Source of the DNA: Listeria cossartiae subsp. cayugensis
GTDB taxonomy: Bacteria > Bacillota > Bacilli > Lactobacillales > Listeriaceae
Direction of reading: 5' to 3'
Assembly (NCBI RefSeq): GCF_014229095.1
Contig: NZ_JAARZC010000001.1
Span: 1,178,001-1,242,000 of the forward strand
Length of the DNA: 64,000 nt
Positions 9,002-17,471 of the stretch are shown piece by piece; positions within the stretch are counted from its first letter, which is position 1; the number at the start of each line of letters is the position of its first letter. The position numbers were made by a program, and so were the translations under genes. Under the pieces are notes generated by a model that made no database searches, was not told the origin of the DNA, and saw only the letters and a list, made by a program, of their open reading frames with translations.

Positions 9002-9074
9002 TACATTCAATTAGACTAATAATCTATAAATTTTACCATCTTTCTGCTTATTTTACAAAAAAAGCTGAGAAAAA

Positions 9075-9083
9075 TGCTATAAT
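9075..9083 (+). promoter_or_regulatory. Extended -10 promoter of pepF
   Basis: TGCTATAAT, a perfect TATAAT hexamer with the TGn extension, about 38 bases before the pepF start. The -35 is weak (TTTACA too far away), which fits an extended -10 promoter. Confidence 0.6.
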
Positions 9084-9120
9084 ATGAAAGGAAACGTTAT
9101 ATTTTTAAGGAGGCAAACAA

Positions 9121-10929
9121 ATGTCAAAAGATTATGCATTAACATGGGATTTAGAAAATATATATGCTGGCGGCAGCGGTTCTGAAGAATTACAGCAAAC
9201 GCTTCAAGAGGTAAAAGCTGATTTAGATAGCTTTGTCGCAAATGTTGCTGAATGGGAAGTTCCTGAAAATGTGGAAGCCTCTGCAGAATTTTTACTTTTA
9301 GTGAACCAAAACGCAGATATTTCGAAAATTTTACTTACAGCAGGTTCTTTTTTAGAATGTCTTGCTTCTGCTGATATTAATGACACTCGGGCAAATGAGC
9401 TTTCGGCGTTAATTTATCAATATGTCGCAACACTTGCTACTGCCGAAGATGAATGGCATGACAAATTTGCACAAGTTTCTGACCGTGTTTGGGACGAGCT
9501 AATGCAACAAAACGGTTTATCGCAAATTAGCTTTATTTTAAGTGAAGCGCGCACCAATCGTCGTAAAAAAGGCAGTAAAGAACAAGAAGCTGCTATTAAC
9601 TCTTTAGCTGTTGATGGTTATCGTGGCTGGTCTGACCATTATGATACAATCGTTGGCAAACTACGCATGCATGTTACAATCGACGGGGAAGAAAAAGACG
9701 TTTCTGCTGGACAAGCGTTAAACTTATTAAATCACCCTGACCGCGCAGTTCGTCAAGCCGTTTTCAAAGAATATACACGCGTTTGGCAAGAGGAATCTCG
9801 TTTGTTTAGCGATACGTTAAATCATTTATCTGGCTTCCGTTTAGCTACATATGATATCCGTAAATGGGAAAATATTCTCGATGAACCGCTTGCTATCAAT
9901 CGTTTAGATGAACAAACATTGAAATCGATGTGGAATGTTATTCAAACGCATAAACCTACTTTTGTTCGCTTTTTAGATCGAAAAGCTAACTTACTTGGTT
10001 TGGAAAAATTAAGCTTTTATGATGTGGAAGCCCCTCTTGTGTTTTCAAGTGAACCAAAGAAATATACCTACCAAGAAGGCGCAGAATTTATCATTGAACA
10101 ATTTAATAAATTCAGTCCGAAAATGGCAAACTTTGCCGAATCTGCTTTTGAAAAAGGGTGGATTGAAGCTGAAGATCGTGATAACAAACGTCCTGGTGGT
10201 TTTTGTACCGACTTCCCTGTTGAGAAAGAAAGTCGTATTTTCATGACATATGATGGCGCTCCTGGAACGGTCGCTACGCTTGCTCATGAACTTGGACACG
10301 CTTTCCACTCTCACGTTATTCGCGATGAGCCGTTTGAAAACACTGATTACGCTATGAACGTTGCAGAAACTGCTTCTACTTTTGCAGAAATGATTATTGC
10401 TGATGCATCTGTCAAAGATGCCAAAACAAAAGAAGAAAAAATCACGTTACTGGAAGATAAAATTGGTCGTAGTATTGCCTTCTTTATGAATATTCATGCT
10501 CGTTTTATTTTCGAATGTAATTTCTATGAAGCACGCAAACAAGGCGTAGTTTCCGTTGATAGACTTAATTCCCTAATGGAAGAAGCACAACGAGAAGCAT
10601 ATTTGGATGCATTAGACGAGTATCATCCGCAGTTCTGGGCTTCTAAATTACATTTTTATATTGCTGATGTACCGTTTTATAACTTCCCGTATACATTCGG
10701 TTACCTGTTCTCGCTTGGTATTTACCATAAAGCCCAAGCTGAAGGCGCTAGTTATGAAGATAAATACATTGCACTACTGCAAGACACTGGTTCTATGACG
10801 ACAGAACAACTTGCTGAAAAACATCTTGGAGTTGACTTGCGTAAAGCTGATTTCTGGGAAGAAGCAGTTGCTCTTGCCGCTAAAGATGTAGAAGATTTCC
10901 TTGCTTTAACAGAAGAATATGTAAAATAA
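9121..10929 (+). CDS. pepF: Oligoendopeptidase F family metallopeptidase (M3)
   Basis: A 602-aa cytoplasmic zinc oligopeptidase that trims short peptides. The HELGH zinc motif is H389-E390-LG-H393, and the second Glu region AETASTFAEM follows about 25 residues on, as in M3 enzymes. There is no signal peptide. AAGGAGG lies 7 bases before the ATG. It is a single gene with its own extended -10 promoter and a shared terminator, divergent from the yqeG cluster. The PepF subgroup is likely; other M3 oligopeptidases are the alternative. Confidence 0.92.
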   Translation: MSKDYALTWDLENIYAGGSGSEELQQTLQEVKADLDSFVANVAEWEVPENVEASAEFLLLVNQNADISKILLTAGSFLECLASADINDTRANELSALIYQYVATLATAEDEWHDKFAQVSDRVWDELMQQNGLSQISFILSEARTNRRKKGSKEQEAAINSLAVDGYRGWSDHYDTIVGKLRMHVTIDGEEKDVSAGQALNLLNHPDRAVRQAVFKEYTRVWQEESRLFSDTLNHLSGFRLATYDIRKWENILDEPLAINRLDEQTLKSMWNVIQTHKPTFVRFLDRKANLLGLEKLSFYDVEAPLVFSSEPKKYTYQEGAEFIIEQFNKFSPKMANFAESAFEKGWIEAEDRDNKRPGGFCTDFPVEKESRIFMTYDGAPGTVATLAHELGHAFHSHVIRDEPFENTDYAMNVAETASTFAEMIIADASVKDAKTKEEKITLLEDKIGRSIAFFMNIHARFIFECNFYEARKQGVVSVDRLNSLMEEAQREAYLDALDEYHPQFWASKLHFYIADVPFYNFPYTFGYLFSLGIYHKAQAEGASYEDKYIALLQDTGSMTTEQLAEKHLGVDLRKADFWEEAVALAAKDVEDFLALTEEYVK

Positions 10930-10930
10930 A

Positions 10931-10963
10931 AAAACGCCTGGAGCTTAAAACTCCAGGCGTTTT
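10931..10963. terminator. Bidirectional terminator between pepF and mtnN
   Basis: Perfect 13-bp stem AAAACGCCTGGAG/CTCCAGGCGTTTT with a 7-base loop and A/T runs on both sides. It serves the convergent genes ending at 10929 and 10966. Confidence 0.95.
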
Positions 10964-10965
10964 CT

Positions 10966-11667
10966 TTAAATTGTTTTTAGTAATTCGATGATACACGTTG
11001 CCGATTGTTTCGCAGCTAAGTGAATAAACTCATCGAAAGAAATCGTCGCTTCTTGATTAGCTAAATCGGAAATAGCACGAATAATTAAAAACGGGATATC
11101 GAATTGGTAAGCAACTTGCGCAATTGCCGCCGCTTCCATTTCAACTGCTTTCACATCCGGGAAAAAAGTACGAATTGTTTCATGTTGGTCCGGACGCATA
11201 ATAAATGAATCATTTGTGATTACTAAGCCATAAACTGCTTTATTTTCACTTGCAGCAAAATTTTCGCGATAAATTGTCTCTGCTTTTTTAAGAAGAACTG
11301 CATCCCCTTGGTAAAAAGCTGGCATACGTGGAACTTGACCATATGTGTAGCCGAATTCAGTTACGTCTACATCTCCGTATGCTAGTCGATCAGAAATAAT
11401 CACATCTCCAACAGCTAAGCCTTCTGCCATACCGCCAGCTGAACCAGTGTTAATAATTACTTCTGGTTTAAAACGATCTGCCATAAGTGTTGTTCCAAGT
11501 GCTGCATTTACTTTACCGATTCCTGATTCTAAAAGCACTACTTCTTTGCCAGCGATTTCGCCGACGTAAAATTTCGCGCCGCCAATAACAATTTCTTCTA
11601 CGCTTGGCATCGTATTTTTTAATAGTTCTACTTCTTCTTCCATTGCTCCGATAATACCAATTGTCAT
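10966..11667 (-). CDS. mtnN: 5'-methylthioadenosine/S-adenosylhomocysteine nucleosidase
   Basis: A 233-aa nucleosidase that hydrolyses MTA and SAH, clearing SAM by-products and feeding the AI-2/LuxS route. It begins TIGIIGAMEEEVELL with catalytic E12, has the phosphorylase-fold segment NTGSAGG, the purine site VEMEAAAIAQVA, and catalytic Asp in AISDLA near 196. The ribosome site GGAGG directly follows the T-run of a hairpin after yrrS. Confidence 0.96.
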   Translation of the reverse strand: MTIGIIGAMEEEVELLKNTMPSVEEIVIGGAKFYVGEIAGKEVVLLESGIGKVNAALGTTLMADRFKPEVIINTGSAGGMAEGLAVGDVIISDRLAYGDVDVTEFGYTYGQVPRMPAFYQGDAVLLKKAETIYRENFAASENKAVYGLVITNDSFIMRPDQHETIRTFFPDVKAVEMEAAAIAQVAYQFDIPFLIIRAISDLANQEATISFDEFIHLAAKQSATCIIELLKTI

Positions 11668-11681
11668 TATGTAACCTCCAA

Positions 11682-11718
11682 AAAAGCACAGTCGTTAACA
11701 GCTAACTTCTGTGCTTTT
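11682..11718 (-). terminator. Terminator-like hairpin between yrrS and mtnN
   Basis: Ten-bp stem AAAAGCACAG/CTGTGCTTTT with a small inner GTTA/TAAC stem, then T6 on the minus strand. It overlaps the yrrS stop and ends 13 bases before the mtnN start. Confidence 0.75.
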
Positions 11719-12349
11719 ATCTTTTGTCGTTTGTTTTAAGTTCTTCTACTTTGGTTGGTTGCCATCCTTCACCGTCCACCCATGTGATATAAACACGATA
11801 TGCTTTATCTGGGTCTTCTTTAGTAGAAAGCGTTCCAATTGATTGCGTTGCAGGGTCAGCACCTTGCTCTACAAACCAAAGTGATGTGTTCGAGATTGGA
11901 ATATCTGTTGCTGCAGAAAAAGCTTTACGTTTTTCTTGCCAATCTACACTAGTGGAACTGTACGAATTCACATGATCGCCAGTTTGATCCGTGCCGATTG
12001 GTTTCCAGTCTTTGGTAATAACTTTCGCCACATTTGGATCGTCGCTTTCGGTCGTTTCCGTTGTTTTTTCATCGGAAGACTCTTTTTCTTTTTCGGATGA
12101 TTTATCTGATTTAGCGGCATCTTCTTTTTTCGTTGTGGAAGATGCCGTTTTGTTTTCTTGTTGCGCTGGGTCACTCTCCGTTTTAAATAGCACAAAATAC
12201 AAACTACCAATGATAAGTAAGCTTACCACGATAATTAAAACGTTTAAAACTAAGTTCGTCTTTTTTCGTTTTGTATTTTGTTGTGAGCGAGATCCTTCGA
12301 CCAAATTTTGTTTAATGCGACGGTTATTTGATTGTCGTTTGTCTGCCAT
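11717..12349 (-). CDS. yrrS: YrrS-like membrane protein (DUF1510)
   Basis: A 210-aa protein with a basic cytoplasmic N-terminus, one membrane helix (about 31-53), a long Ser/Glu/Lys/Thr-rich low-complexity linker, and a conserved C-terminal domain (about 110-205) ending near EGWQPTKVEEL. That matches the DUF1510/YrrS family, thought to act in cell-envelope work in B. subtilis. The ATG at 12349 is preferred because AAGGTGG lies 9 bases before it; the ATG at 12355 is too close. The precise role is unknown. Confidence 0.8.
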   Translation of the reverse strand: MADKRQSNNRRIKQNLVEGSRSQQNTKRKKTNLVLNVLIIVVSLLIIGSLYFVLFKTESDPAQQENKTASSTTKKEDAAKSDKSSEKEKESSDEKTTETTESDDPNVAKVITKDWKPIGTDQTGDHVNSYSSTSVDWQEKRKAFSAATDIPISNTSLWFVEQGADPATQSIGTLSTKEDPDKAYRVYITWVDGEGWQPTKVEELKTNDKR

Positions 12350-12399
12350 TTGCATTCACCACCTTATAAGTAACCGCTGTACAAAAACACCAGATAAAA

Positions 12400-12882
12400 T
12401 TAAGATGCTGTGATTTTTTCGATTTTAACGCTCATGTCACCAGCTGGTGTTTGGATAGTTACTTCTTCCCCTTCTTTATGGCCAAGTAAACCTTTGGCAA
12501 TTGGAGAATCATTGGAAATTTTACCTTCAAACGGATCTGCTTCTGCGCTACCTACGATTGTGTAAGTTTCTTCTTCTCCGTCTGGTAATTCGATGAAAGT
12601 AACTGTGTTTCCTAGTGTTACTAAACCATTATGTGCTTCTGCAGCATCAATGATTTGTGCGTTACGAATCATATTTTCAATCGTAGTGATACGACCTTCA
12701 ACAAAAGCTTGTTCGTCTTTTGCGGAATCGTACTCGGAGTTCTCAGATAAATCACCAAAACTGCGGGCAATTTTAATCCGTTCTACTACTTCTTTCCGTT
12801 TTACTGTTTTAAGTTCTTGTAATTCATTTTCTAACTTTGCTTTCCCATCTAGGGTCATTGGAAATACTTTTTCTGTCGCCAA
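12400..12882 (-). CDS. greA: Transcription elongation factor GreA
   Basis: A 160-aa factor that rescues backtracked RNA polymerase by stimulating transcript cleavage. The N-terminal coiled coil carries the acidic tip ([20 protein letters not shown] region, D and E residues near 44-48), and the C-terminal FKBP-like domain ends in [10 protein letters not shown]. Normal length is 158 aa. The start is TTG at 12882, 9 bases after AAGGAG. Its leader is about 140 bases long and contains a terminator-like hairpin. Confidence 0.95.
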
Positions 12883-12923
12883 TCGATTTCGCTCCTTTTG
12901 TTTGTTCATTATTGTATAGAAAA

Positions 12924-12945
12924 GCACGGAGATATCGCTCCGCAC
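12924..12945 (-). promoter_or_regulatory. Terminator-like hairpin in the greA leader
   Basis: Minus strand GTGCGGAG/CTCCGTGC (8 bp, two G-U pairs) around CGATAT, followed by TTTTC. It lies about 42 bases before the greA start and downstream of the probable greA promoter. Confidence 0.45.
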
Positions 12946-13031
12946 CTTCATCAAAAATATTACTACTCGTGTGAAAGATTAACATGCCACGCTAGAAATA
13001 GCAAGCAATTGTCTCTCTTTTTACTAGGAAA

Positions 13032-13060
13032 ATTTTACCTTAATTTTCTCTATTTGACAA
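13032..13060 (-). promoter_or_regulatory. Sigma-A promoter for greA
   Basis: Minus strand TTGTCA (13055-13060), 17-base spacer, TAAAAT (13032-13037); five of six bases match in each box. It lies just after the udk stop. Confidence 0.65.
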
Positions 13061-13074
13061 GTGATACCTGTTGT

Positions 13075-13704
13075 TTATACATGTTTTTGCAAGATTGATT
13101 CAATTTTTGTTGTCATTAAATCGATTGCTACGTGGTTCTCGCCGCCTTCTGGGATGATAATATCGGCAAATTTTTTCGTTGGCTCAATGAATTCATTATG
13201 CATCGGTTTAACAACAGAAAGGTATTGCTCGATTACAGAATCCATCGTCCGGCCACGTTCTTTCATATCGCGTAACAGCCGGCGAATAAAACGAATATCA
13301 TCATCTGTATCGACATACACCTTGATATCCATTAAGTCTCTAAGTCGTTTATCTTCTAAAATTAAGATACCTTCTAAAATGATTACTTCCCGTGGTTCCT
13401 GGATTTCTACTTCTTCTTTTCGTGTATATTTGGCATAGTCGTAAATTGGTTTTTCGATTGTTTCATAACGACGTAGCGCCGCAATATGCGAAATGAGCAA
13501 ATCGGTATCAAAAGCTAACGGATGATCATAGTTCACTTTTAGTCTATCTTCAAAACTAATGTTTGCTTGGTCGTGATAATAGACGTCTTGGGCAATCATC
13601 AAAATCGAGTGACCGCTAAAATGGTCGCAAATCGCTTTTGTGACGCTAGTCTTACCTGAACCTGAACCGCCAGTTACGCCGACTACAATTGGTTTTTTTG
13701 TCAT
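13075..13704 (-). CDS. udk: Uridine/cytidine kinase
   Basis: A 209-aa kinase phosphorylating uridine and cytidine in pyrimidine salvage. The P-loop is GGSGSGKTS (12-20); the [11 protein letters not shown] motif and the R-rich lid ([14 protein letters not shown]) are present. Family length is normal. The ATG overlaps the stop of the upstream O-methyltransferase by 4 bases, so they are co-translated. Confidence 0.96.
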   Translation of the reverse strand: MTKKPIVVGVTGGSGSGKTSVTKAICDHFSGHSILMIAQDVYYHDQANISFEDRLKVNYDHPLAFDTDLLISHIAALRRYETIEKPIYDYAKYTRKEEVEIQEPREVIILEGILILEDKRLRDLMDIKVYVDTDDDIRFIRRLLRDMKERGRTMDSVIEQYLSVVKPMHNEFIEPTKKFADIIIPEGGENHVAIDLMTTKIESILQKHV

Positions 13705-14354
13705 GATACGCCTCCAGTTTTCTTTCTTTTGGAAATAGATAAACCGTCCCCTAGTGGAATGGTAGTTGTGTCGAAATCAGGATGTGTCACTAAGAAATCA
13801 TTAAAATTACGCATTTTTCTAGCAACTCGTAATTTACGTTGTTTTTCGGGCGACATATCAAGTGCTAATCCTTTAAAAAGAACATTGTCACTATAAATAA
13901 CTCCATTTTCAGCTAACGATCCTGTATAAATATGGAAAAATTTCTCATATTGCGCTTTTGCTGCATCGATAAAGATGGCATCAAATGGACCATGAGCTAA
14001 AATTTCTTCTGAACCCTCGATGGCATCCGTTAATAATGGTTTTACTCTGTCAGATGCTCCGTAACGTTGAATATTATGTACAGCTTGTTTGTATCGTGCT
14101 TCGTCGCGCTCAACAGTAATGATTTCTGCTTCAGGAAGTTGATCTGCCATTTTTAAAGCGGAGTAGCCAATTGCTGTTCCAAGCTCTAATATACGTTTTG
14201 GCTTTTGAATATCTAAAATCTGTAATAAGCAATATAAAGAATCTGGCTCCATAATTGGCACTTCATTGGCCGCGGCATAGGCCTCTAACTCTTCAAAAAA
14301 AGGCGTGCTCTTAGGAATATGTTTTAATAAATAATCATGAATAATATCATTCAC
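13701..14354 (-). CDS. YrrM-type O-methyltransferase
   Basis: A 217-aa class I SAM methyltransferase of the caffeoyl-CoA O-methyltransferase/TrmR family. Motif I is [16 protein letters not shown] (about 55-70), followed by the acidic TVERDE and [17 protein letters not shown], which holds the metal-binding Asp. B. subtilis YrrM (TrmR) makes 5-methoxyuridine in tRNA; the same role is likely here but inferred. The start is GTG at 14354, 8 bases after GGGGA. The gene sits just after the mltG terminator. Confidence 0.88.
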   Translation of the reverse strand: MNDIIHDYLLKHIPKSTPFFEELEAYAAANEVPIMEPDSLYCLLQILDIQKPKRILELGTAIGYSALKMADQLPEAEIITVERDEARYKQAVHNIQRYGASDRVKPLLTDAIEGSEEILAHGPFDAIFIDAAKAQYEKFFHIYTGSLAENGVIYSDNVLFKGLALDMSPEKQRKLRVARKMRNFNDFLVTHPDFDTTTIPLGDGLSISKRKKTGGVS

Positions 14355-14379
14355 TGCTAGGATCCCCTATCTTTTAACA

Positions 14380-14430
14380 AACAAAGCACCTGCCAAAAAC
14401 ATGCGAAACATGCTTCTGACAAGTGGGTGT
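14380..14430 (-). terminator. Terminator after mltG
   Basis: Minus strand GTCAGAAGCATG pairs with CATGTTTTTGGC over 12 bp around TTTCG, with an outer CACC/GGTG, and then a T-rich tail. It begins right after the mltG stop at 14432. Confidence 0.8.
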
Positions 14431-14431
14431 T

Positions 14432-15502
14432 TTAATTATTTTTCGTAATATGCTCTTCTTTTAATTTATTATGCTCTTCTAATGTTTTTGAGAAATAAAC
14501 TTTCCCTGTTTTTGTGTTTGCTAAGAAGTATAGGTAGTCGCTTTTTTCTGGATAAAGCGCGGCTTCCATCGAAGAGTCGCCACTATTGGAAATTGGACCT
14601 GGTGGCAATCCGTTGTTTTTGTAAGTGTTATACGGTGACTCGACTTCTAAATCTTTATAGGTTGTTTTGCTTTTGTGTTCACCTAGCGCATAAAGAACGG
14701 TTGGGTCGGTTTGCAGGCGCATATCTTTTGCTAAGCGGTTGTAGAATACGCTCGCAATCATTTTGCGATCGACATTTTCCGTTGCTTCTTTTTCGATAAT
14801 AGAAGACATAGTTAGGAACTTGTGGACGGACATTTTTTGTTTGGTTAGTTCTGCACGGTATTTACCAATGTTCACATCTGTCGCTTTGACCATTTCAGTT
14901 ATGATTTCTTCAGCAGATACATCTGTTCCTTTGAAGGTGTACGTTGCTGGATATAAATAACCTTCTAATGGATGTTTGATAGATTTGTTTAAGACATCAT
15001 TGGTTACGGTGTCTGGATATGCTTTTATCATGGACGCAACAAATGTCGGATCATCCATCGTTTTAAGCACATCCGCTTTTTTTAGTTTTGGTTGGTAGGC
15101 GACGATTCTATCCGCAATTTGATCCAGTGTGTAGCCTTCTGGAATGACTAATTTCGCTGGAGCCACTGTTTTACCTTCTTGCATTTTTTTGACAATTTGA
15201 TCTGTGTTCATGGCTGGGCTGAATTCATAATTTCCAGCTTTTAAATTCGTATCATTATTATATTTTACATAAAACGAGAAAATAGAAGCATTATTAATGA
15301 CGTTTTTATCTTCTAAAATGGTAGAAATATCAGAAATGCTAGATCCTGCAGGGATTTCTACGACGATTTTCTCTTTGCTTGCTTCATCTTTTGGTTCTAG
15401 TTGTGATTTTACATAATAATAACCTGAAAAAGTTGCAATCACTAAAATTAAAATAATAACAGAAATAATAATTGTAATTTTCTTACCTTTTGTATTCTTC
15501 AT
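14432..15502 (-). CDS. mltG: Endolytic murein transglycosylase MltG (YceG-like)
   Basis: A 356-aa membrane-anchored lytic transglycosylase that cuts nascent glycan strands. A short basic N-terminus, one membrane helix (about 8-29), a LysM-like subdomain (about 45-110), then the YceG catalytic domain. The catalytic Glu is E237 in SSIIEKEA, and the TDPTVLYALG and NTYKNNGLPPGPI motifs follow. The ATG at 15502 has GAGGT 5 bases upstream and is preferred over an ATG four codons earlier that overlaps it. Confidence 0.94.
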   Translation of the reverse strand: MKNTKGKKITIIISVIILILVIATFSGYYYVKSQLEPKDEASKEKIVVEIPAGSSISDISTILEDKNVINNASIFSFYVKYNNDTNLKAGNYEFSPAMNTDQIVKKMQEGKTVAPAKLVIPEGYTLDQIADRIVAYQPKLKKADVLKTMDDPTFVASMIKAYPDTVTNDVLNKSIKHPLEGYLYPATYTFKGTDVSAEEIITEMVKATDVNIGKYRAELTKQKMSVHKFLTMSSIIEKEATENVDRKMIASVFYNRLAKDMRLQTDPTVLYALGEHKSKTTYKDLEVESPYNTYKNNGLPPGPISNSGDSSMEAALYPEKSDYLYFLANTKTGKVYFSKTLEEHNKLKEEHITKNN

Positions 15503-15537
15503 TTTAGACCTCATTTCATTGAAAACAATTCTAATCT

Positions 15538-15543
15538 ATTATA
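15538..15543 (-). promoter_or_regulatory. Candidate -10 box of mltG
   Basis: Minus strand TATAAT, 36 bases before the mltG start. The -35 region is T-rich with no clear hexamer. Confidence 0.4.
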
Positions 15544-15592
15544 CCGATTATCTAAAAAAAATGCTATTCAATAAGGAAAATTTTCTTAAAAA

Positions 15593-15621
15593 GTGACGTT
15601 TTTATGTTTTTTCGGTATAAT
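15593..15621 (+). promoter_or_regulatory. Sigma-A promoter of the DedA gene
   Basis: GTGACG (15593-15598), 17-base spacer, TATAAT (15616-15621). It is divergent from mltG. Confidence 0.55.
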
Positions 15622-15704
15622 AAATAGCGTGATTTAACGAACAAGACAGAATCAGTCAAAGACTTGCTTCTGCCAATTAATTAAATATTGAAGGAGTCTT
15701 TTGG

Positions 15705-16331
15705 ATGTTACATACATTAATACAAAGTTTGCAAGATTTCACGATGTGGTTAGTCGATTCGCTTGGCCACTGGGGTATTTTCCTTGGAATGCTGATTGAA
15801 AGTGTTTGTATTCCACTCCCAAGTGAAGTGATTATGCTATTCGGTGGATTTATGGCCGAGGCTGGAAAACTCAACTTTTGGCTTGTTGTATTTGCTGGGA
15901 TTTCCGGTAATCTAGTAGGTTCACTGATTGCTTATTACATAGGTAAATTCGGAGGCAGAGCACTTGTTTTAAAATACGGGAAATACATTTTCTTGAACGT
16001 AAAACATCTAGATAAAGCAGAACTTTGGTTTGGCCGTTACGGAGCACGGGCTGTGTTCTTCGGGCGCGTATTACCGGTTATTCGAACGTTTATTTCATTA
16101 CCAGCCGGTATTGCGAAAATGAATGTATGGAAATTTATTATCTATACGATTTTAGGTTGTATTCCGTGGAATATTTTTCTGACATGGCTTGGTTATTCAT
16201 TAGGTTCCAATTGGAGCGTTGTGGAAAAATATACGCGACCAATTAGCTATTTAATGTTAGCTTTAGTTATTGCCATCGTTGTCTACCTTGCTTACAAAAT
16301 ATGGAATAAACGTGCTAGAAACGCAAAATAA
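15705..16331 (+). CDS. DedA-family membrane protein
   Basis: A 208-aa polytopic membrane protein of the DedA/VTT superfamily. The family has been linked to lipid-carrier recycling (undecaprenyl phosphate, phosphatidylethanolamine) and proton-dependent homeostasis. The re-entrant motif ESVCIPLPSEVIM and the second motif FFGRVLPVIRTFISLPAGIAKM are both present, the latter with the conserved Arg pair. About four to five hydrophobic segments are visible. GAAGGAG lies 9 bases upstream of the ATG. Single-gene unit; which lipid it moves cannot be told. Confidence 0.9.
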   Translation: MLHTLIQSLQDFTMWLVDSLGHWGIFLGMLIESVCIPLPSEVIMLFGGFMAEAGKLNFWLVVFAGISGNLVGSLIAYYIGKFGGRALVLKYGKYIFLNVKHLDKAELWFGRYGARAVFFGRVLPVIRTFISLPAGIAKMNVWKFIIYTILGCIPWNIFLTWLGYSLGSNWSVVEKYTRPISYLMLALVIAIVVYLAYKIWNKRARNAK

Positions 16332-16370
16332 AAAGCATGTCTTGACAGTTGTTGTCAGGACATGCTTTTT
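16331..16370. terminator. Bidirectional terminator between the DedA gene and the DUF1292 gene
   Basis: Long stem AAAAGCATGTCTTGACA/TGTCAGGACATGCTTTT with one mismatch and a short loop, with A and T runs on the two sides. It serves convergent genes. Confidence 0.93.
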
Positions 16371-16376
16371 TAATTT

Positions 16377-16679
16377 TTATTCTTCGTCTTCGTCAGCTAA
16401 GAAAGTTGCTAACATTTCTTCAATTCTATCCCACTCTTCGTCTGTTTCAACAGGTTGAAGGTGTCCTTGATTACCGTCTTCGTCTTGCGTGTAGCTTGAT
16501 GCAAGGATTTCGATTTCTTCGTCTTCCCCTTTACCAGCTGGGAAATACAAAACGTAAGATTTAGCAAAGTGTTCGGAATCAAAGCTCATTAGAATTTCAA
16601 AAGCTTCTTCTTTTCCTTCTTCGTTTGTAATCCAAATAATATTTTCTTCTTCATGATTATGGTTATGTTCTTCTGCCAT
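16377..16679 (-). CDS. yrzB: DUF1292 protein (YrzB family)
   Basis: A 100-aa very acidic small protein, conserved next to ruvX and reoM/ireB in Firmicutes, with no known biochemical activity. The visible core is [20 protein letters not shown], then YVLYFPAG and the acidic C-terminus. A His-rich patch ([10 protein letters not shown]) follows the start. The ATG at 16679 has GAGGTGA 5 bases upstream; a GTG three codons earlier is inside that site. Cotranscription with ruvX suggests a housekeeping role. Confidence 0.85.
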   Translation of the reverse strand: MAEEHNHNHEEENIIWITNEEGKEEAFEILMSFDSEHFAKSYVLYFPAGKGEDEEIEILASSYTQDEDGNQGHLQPVETDEEWDRIEEMLATFLADEDEE

Positions 16680-16694
16680 TAAATTCACCTCAAA

Positions 16695-17111
16695 TTAATT
16701 AGTAGTGTCCAAATAGGACTGTAAAATCATTACTGCAGCTAACTTATCAATTACTTCTTTTCGTTTTTTACGCGAAACGTCTGCTTCAATCAAAGTTCTT
16801 TCTGCTGCAGAAGTGGTTAAGCGTTCATCCCAAAGTACAACGGGCAAACCGATTCTCGCCTCAAGTACTTCAGCATATATTTTAGAACTTTCAGCACGAG
16901 GTCCTATGGTATTATTCATATTCTTAGGAAGACCAACTACGACTTTCTCCACTTCGTATTCAAGCACAAGCTCTTTTACGCGGTCATAGCCGAATTGCTT
17001 TCTATTCTCGTCAATCTGAATTGTTTCTACACCTTGCGCGGTCCAACCTAGTGGATCACTTATCGCTACGCCAACTGTTTTAGAGCCGACATCTAAACCC
17101 ATTATTCTCAT
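16695..17111 (-). CDS. ruvX: RuvX/YqgF, RNase H-fold nuclease
   Basis: A 138-aa RNase H-like protein, described as a Holliday junction resolvase and in 16S rRNA 5'-end maturation. The first catalytic Asp is in [16 protein letters not shown] (D7), then the Glu-containing [10 protein letters not shown] segment and WDERLTT. Full length. The start overlaps the reoM stop by 4 bases (ATGA), and the DUF1292 gene follows after 15 bases. Confidence 0.95.
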   Translation of the reverse strand: MRIMGLDVGSKTVGVAISDPLGWTAQGVETIQIDENRKQFGYDRVKELVLEYEVEKVVVGLPKNMNNTIGPRAESSKIYAEVLEARIGLPVVLWDERLTTSAAERTLIEADVSRKKRKEVIDKLAAVMILQSYLDTTN

Positions 17112-17380
17112 TTCTCACCAATTTCGTTATTTTTCAGATACGCTTTGACAAGTTCCTCGATAATTTCATCTCGTTCTAAACGACGTATCATACTTCTAGC
17201 ATCCTTGTGACGCGGAATATAAGCAGGATCGCCTGAAAGTAAATAGCCAACGATTTGATTTACGGGGTTATAGCCTTTTTCTTCAAGAGCAACGTAGACT
17301 TGTTTCATTAATTTTTTTACATCTTCCTCAATTGAATCATCGCCGAAGTTGTAAAACATTGTTTGATCTTTTGAATCCAT
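17108..17380 (-). CDS. reoM: ReoM/IreB, PrkA-controlled regulator of MurA turnover
   Basis: A 90-aa DUF965/IreB protein. In L. monocytogenes ReoM is reported to be phosphorylated at Thr7 by the kinase PrkA and to control ClpCP degradation of MurA, hence peptidoglycan synthesis. The sequence begins [16 protein letters not shown] with the Thr at position 7, and the helical core [19 protein letters not shown] follows. GAGGTG lies 8 bases before the ATG. It heads the reoM-ruvX-DUF1292 operon and has its own promoter. Confidence 0.95.
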   Translation of the reverse strand: MDSKDQTMFYNFGDDSIEEDVKKLMKQVYVALEEKGYNPVNQIVGYLLSGDPAYIPRHKDARSMIRRLERDEIIEELVKAYLKNNEIGEK

Positions 17381-17416
17381 AATCGAAGCACCTCATTCCT
17401 TCATGTATCTCTTTTC

Positions 17417-17445
17417 ATTTTACACTATGTGAACAAAAATAACAA
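17417..17445 (-). promoter_or_regulatory. Sigma-A promoter of the reoM operon
   Basis: Minus strand TTGTTA (17440-17445), 17-base spacer, TAAAAT (17417-17422), placed between the alaS stop and reoM. Confidence 0.6.
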
Positions 17446-17471
17446 AGAAAAATGAGGCACTTTGATGAAAT

